DNA from: Sphaerisporangium sp.
GTDB lineage: Bacteria; Actinomycetota; Actinomycetes; Streptosporangiales; Streptosporangiaceae
Assembly: GCA_025964675.1 (NCBI GenBank)
Contig: JAOPYI010000022.1
Span: 1 to 47,396, forward strand
Length of the DNA stretch: 47,396 nt
Reading direction: 5' to 3'
Both the position numbers and the translations under genes were made by a program. The notes beneath the pieces are model-generated. The model searched no databases. It saw only the letters and a program-made list of their open reading frames with translations, and was not told the DNA's origin. Positions 44,667 to 47,396 of the stretch are shown piece by piece. Numbering within the stretch: the first letter of the stretch is position 1; each line of letters starts with the position of its first letter.

Positions 44667-45431
44667 GTGCTGATCCTGCTGCCGCCGTCCGAGGGCAAGG
44701 CCGCCCAGGGTGACGGGCCTGCTCTCGAGCTCGACGCCCTGAGCTTCCCCGCCCTGACCTCCTCGCGCGAGAAGGCCCTTGACGCCCTCACCGCCCTGGT
44801 CCAGGGGCCGGACGACGAGGCGCTGGCCGTGCTGGGCCTCTCCCCCGGCCAGGTGGGCGAGCTGGGCGGGAACCGCCGGCTGCGCACCGCCCCGACCCTC
44901 CCCGCGGCACGGCTCTACACCGGCGTGCTGTACGACAATCTCGGGCTGGCCTCGCTGGAGGCCGACGCGCGCGCCCGGGCGGAGAGGGCGGTGATCGTGT
45001 TCTCGGGGCTGTGGGGCGCGCTGCGTCTCTCGGACGGCGTGCCGCCCTATCGGCTGTCCATGGGGGTGAGGCTGCCGCCGCTGGGGGGCCTGGCCGCCCA
45101 CTGGCGCCCCTGCCTGGCGGAGGTCCTCGACGCCGAGGCCGGGCTGGTCGTCGATCTCCGGTCCTCGACCTACGCCCAGGCGTGGCGTCCCGGACCGCGT
45201 GCCACGACGGTGCGCGTGCTACGGGAGGCAGAAGGCGCCCGTTCGGTCGTCAGCCACATGGCCAAGGCCACGCGCGGTGCCGTAGCGCGTTCTCTCGTGG
45301 AGTCCGGCGCCGAGCTCTCGAGTCCTCAGGAGCTGGCCGAGCTCCTCGGCTGTCTCGGCCATGTGACCGAGCTCGGCGCTCCGCCCCGGAAGGGCAAGCC
45401 GTGGACCCTGGACGTCGTTATCCGTTCGTGA
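44667..45431 (+). CDS. yaaA: peroxide stress protein YaaA (UPF0246)
   Basis: This 254-residue protein matches YaaA: LILLPPSEGKA at the N-terminus, LYTGVLYDNLG and VFSGLWGALRLSDGVPPYRLSMGV in the middle, and VVDLRSSTYAQAW and SHMAKATRGAVAR near the end. In E. coli YaaA limits free iron and oxidative DNA damage under peroxide. GTG 44667 begins exactly at the family start, although the frame is open to 44466. Its last 14 bp overlap the end of the convergent downstream gene. Confidence 0.92.
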   Translation: MLILLPPSEGKAAQGDGPALELDALSFPALTSSREKALDALTALVQGPDDEALAVLGLSPGQVGELGGNRRLRTAPTLPAARLYTGVLYDNLGLASLEADARARAERAVIVFSGLWGALRLSDGVPPYRLSMGVRLPPLGGLAAHWRPCLAEVLDAEAGLVVDLRSSTYAQAWRPGPRATTVRVLREAEGARSVVSHMAKATRGAVARSLVESGAELSSPQELAELLGCLGHVTELGAPPRKGKPWTLDVVIRS

Positions 45432-46392
45432 TCACATTCAGCCGTGAGCACGCCTTGTGGAACTCCTTCTGCGGATCTCCCAGGTGCGACCACGGCAGGC
45501 TGCTGAACCTGCCCCCGGTACGCGACAGGTGGCCCCTGGCGGGCCGCCGCATGTCCGCGAGGTAGAAGGCCGCGCCGAAGGCGTTGTGCGCCTCCACGGC
45601 CCTCGGATGGGGCCGGACGCCCCGGCTCTCGTGCCAACGGCCGGCCGCCGAGCTGATCTCCCGCTGCACGTCGTACGAGAACCAGGCCCGCGACCGCCCG
45701 GAACGCTCGCCGGCCACGTGCTCGAAGTACGCGAGCGGCAGCAAGGCGGACAGGGGATCACCGTCGGAAGCCTGCGAGCCCATGTCGCGGGCGAAGTCGA
45801 ACATCTCCTGGCTCGTGCCGCCCCAGCCGGGTGACAAGGTGATCAGCCGGGCGACGTTCGCGGCGTACAGCGTGCGGTGGCGGCGCGAGACCTCAGCCCA
45901 GATGGAGTCCTTGTCCTCCCTCGGCCGCTCAAGGCCCAGCGCGAGCCAGAGCAGGGAGGCCCAGGGCGCCGGATCGGCCGGCATGAGCTGGGCCGCCGCT
46001 AGCAGCGGGGCCCTCGCGCCGTCCATCGCCTGGTGGAACACGCGCATGCGATCGGCCTGAACGGCTCGCGCCCGCACGTCGGGCTTGATCTCCCAGGCCT
46101 CCTCGATGCGGGTGCGGCCGAGCCACAGCCACAGATCGGGATTGACCTGATCGCGCGCGAGAAGGGCTTCGATGCCTTTCGTCAGGCCCACGGCGGCCTT
46201 GGCCAGCGCTTCTACCCGCAACGCGCGCACCTCGGGATCACCCCGGGTCGCGACCAGCGCGGGTATGGCGGGTTCGAGATAACCACGTTCCAGCGCGTTG
46301 ACCGCTTCGTCGAGCACGGCATCCGCCCATGGACGGCTTGCGATCAGTCGTGGCCCCCGAGCACGCGCCCGATCCACTTCGATCACACCCAT
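45418..46392 (-). CDS. helical-repeat hypothetical protein
   Basis: No family is recognised with certainty for this 324-residue protein. It looks wholly helical: LDEAVNALERGYLEPAIPAL, then a WLWLGRTRIEEAWE segment and PAPWASLLWLALGLERP, like TPR-type repeats. Its C-terminus contains HNAFGAAFYLADMRRPARGH and W/H-rich SLPWSHLGDP. There is no signal peptide or membrane helix. ATG 46392 has no good ribosome site, but TAGGCT lies 8 nt upstream. The 3' end overlaps yaaA by 14 bp tail to tail. Confidence 0.72.
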   Translation of the reverse strand: MGVIEVDRARARGPRLIASRPWADAVLDEAVNALERGYLEPAIPALVATRGDPEVRALRVEALAKAAVGLTKGIEALLARDQVNPDLWLWLGRTRIEEAWEIKPDVRARAVQADRMRVFHQAMDGARAPLLAAAQLMPADPAPWASLLWLALGLERPREDKDSIWAEVSRRHRTLYAANVARLITLSPGWGGTSQEMFDFARDMGSQASDGDPLSALLPLAYFEHVAGERSGRSRAWFSYDVQREISSAAGRWHESRGVRPHPRAVEAHNAFGAAFYLADMRRPARGHLSRTGGRFSSLPWSHLGDPQKEFHKACSRLNVITNG

Positions 46393-46400
46393 GGCGCGTG

Positions 46401-46406
46401 AGCCTA
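46401..46406 (-). promoter_or_regulatory. candidate -10 box for the helical-repeat gene
   Basis: TAGGCT on the minus strand is followed by 8 nt and ATG 46392, without a ribosome-binding site. Confidence 0.3.
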
Positions 46407-46486
46407 GAAGCCGTCAAGACTTCTGGGGCTACCACGATGTTACGGGTGGGTTAAACGGCGATTATCCATGCAGATGAGAACGCAAA

Positions 46487-46516
46487 CGGCTCCCGCCCTT
46501 GCGTGGGCGGGAGCCG
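46487..46516 (-). terminator. rpoD terminator
   Basis: CGGCTCCCGCCC and GGGCGGGAGCCG form a perfect 12-bp stem with a 6-nt loop, 8 bp beyond the rpoD stop. On the minus strand it is followed by TTTGCGTT, a fair intrinsic terminator. Confidence 0.9.
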
Positions 46517-46524
46517 TGCGGTCA

Positions 46525-47396
46525 TCAGTCGAGATAGTCGCGCAGGACCTGGGAGCGCGACGGGTGACGGAGCTTCGACATGGTCTTGGACTCGATCTGG
46601 CGGATGCGCTCGCGCGTCACGCCGTAGACCTTGCCGATCTCGTCGAGCGTCTTCGGCTGGCCGTCGGTGAGGCCGAACCGCATGGACACCACGCCCGCCT
46701 CGCGCTCCGACAACGTGTCGAGCACGGAGTGGAGCTGCTCCTGGAGCAGGGTGAAGCTGACCGCGTCGGCCGGGACGATGGCCTCGGAGTCCTCGATGAG
46801 GTCACCGAACTCGCTGTCACCCTCCTCGCCGAGCGGGGTGTGCAGGGAGATGGGCTCCCGGCCGTACTTCTGGACCTCGACGACCTTCTCAGGGGTCATG
46901 TCGAGCTCGCGCGCCAGCTCCTCGGGAGTCGGCTCGCGACCGAGATCCTGCAGCATCTGCCGCTGAACCCGGGCCAGCTTGTTGATGACCTCGACCATGT
47001 GGACGGGGATGCGGATCGTGCGCGCCTGGTCCGCCATGGCACGGGTGTTGGCCTGGCGGATCCACCACGTGGCGTAGGTGGAGAACTTGTAACCCTTGGT
47101 GTAGTCGAACTTCTCGACCGCACGGATCAGTCCCAGGTTGCCCTCCTGGATCAGGTCCAGGAAGAGCATGCCCCGGCCGGTGTAGCGCTTGGCCAGCGAG
47201 ACCACGAGGCGGAGGTTGGCCTCCAGCAGGTGGTTCTTGGCGCGGCGGCCGTCCTCGGCGATCCACTCGAGCTCGGCGCGGACGTCGACGGGTAGCCTCT
47301 CGCCGTCGTTCGCGAGCTGCTCCTCGGCGAAGAGACCGGCCTCGATGCGCTTGGCCAGCTCGACCTCCTGCTCGGCGTTGAGGAGGGGGACCTTGC
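46525..47396 (-). CDS. rpoD: principal RNA polymerase sigma factor, partial (RpoD/HrdB)
   Basis: Only the C-terminal 290 or so codons are in the window; the gene runs off the right edge and is not broken. Visible are region 1.2/2.1 ([38 protein letters not shown]), regions 2.2-2.4 ([32 protein letters not shown]), region 3 ([17 protein letters not shown]) and region 4.2 ([20 protein letters not shown]). The ending SQVLRDYLD is typical. It is the housekeeping factor, probably recognising the TTGACA/TANNNT-type promoters listed here. Confidence 0.97.
   Translation of the reverse strand, partial: KVPLLNAEQEVELAKRIEAGLFAEEQLANDGERLPVDVRAELEWIAEDGRRAKNHLLEANLRLVVSLAKRYTGRGMLFLDLIQEGNLGLIRAVEKFDYTKGYKFSTYATWWIRQANTRAMADQARTIRIPVHMVEVINKLARVQRQMLQDLGREPTPEELARELDMTPEKVVEVQKYGREPISLHTPLGEEGDSEFGDLIEDSEAIVPADAVSFTLLQEQLHSVLDTLSEREAGVVSMRFGLTDGQPKTLDEIGKVYGVTRERIRQIESKTMSKLRHPSRSQVLRDYLD

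Overview
The window is high-GC DNA (about 70% by eye) with many GTG starts and gene families typical of Actinobacteria. Gene content and order suggest a filamentous actinomycete, probably Streptosporangiales-like. The genus cannot be fixed from the sequence. No insertion sequence, prophage or CRISPR array was found.

Left part (1-9.7 kb). A tRNA-Val(UAC) and a ROK sugar kinase are followed by a zinc-ribbon protein, an AhpE-type peroxiredoxin and a DUF3052 protein. The order ahpE, DUF3052, aceE, fasR-like regulator, fabD, acp, KAS, accD recalls the M. tuberculosis Rv2238c-Rv2247 block. Here a YjbQ protein, a DUF1918 protein and a signalling/transport island are inserted. That island is a NarL-type two-component pair (plus strand) converging on a MacAB-like operon: lipoprotein, adaptor with a peptidoglycan-binding domain, ATPase and FtsX-type permease (minus strand).

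Central metabolic part (10-23.5 kb). The homodimeric pyruvate dehydrogenase E1 (aceE) is followed by a WYL regulator, a PHP/PolX-N-terminus protein, and a glutathionylspermidine-synthase-like/DUF350 operon. Then comes the fatty acid block: a FasR-like PucR-type regulator and fabD-fabH-acpP-fabF-accD. A perfect inverted repeat lies between fasR and fabD. PDH makes acetyl-CoA, AccD contributes to malonyl-CoA, and FabD/H/F with AcpP run type II synthesis.

Signalling cassette (24.1-28.9 kb). This is the most unusual part: a subtilase without a signal peptide, an ECF-type sigma factor, an unrecognised 163-residue protein and a TPR-CHAT (caspase-like) protein. The last three overlap by GTGA. The set has two proteases, a sigma factor and a possible regulator or substrate, and it resembles the logic of the type III-E CRISPR TPR-CHAT/Csx30/RpoE pathway, but without CRISPR.

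Right part (28.9-47.4 kb). Rhodanese, DUF5998, a Pat-like acyltransferase/acyl-CoA-synthetase-like protein and a PfkB kinase come first. They are followed by a RecQ helicase with a C-terminal phosphoribosyltransferase-like domain, topoisomerase IV parC and parE, a VOC protein, beta-carbonic anhydrase, DUF7455, GNAT, YaaA, a helical protein and the 3' part of the principal sigma factor gene (rpoD/hrdB). About nine genes have a TANNNT-like box 6-8 nt before the start codon and no convincing Shine-Dalgarno sequence, so leaderless mRNAs are likely.
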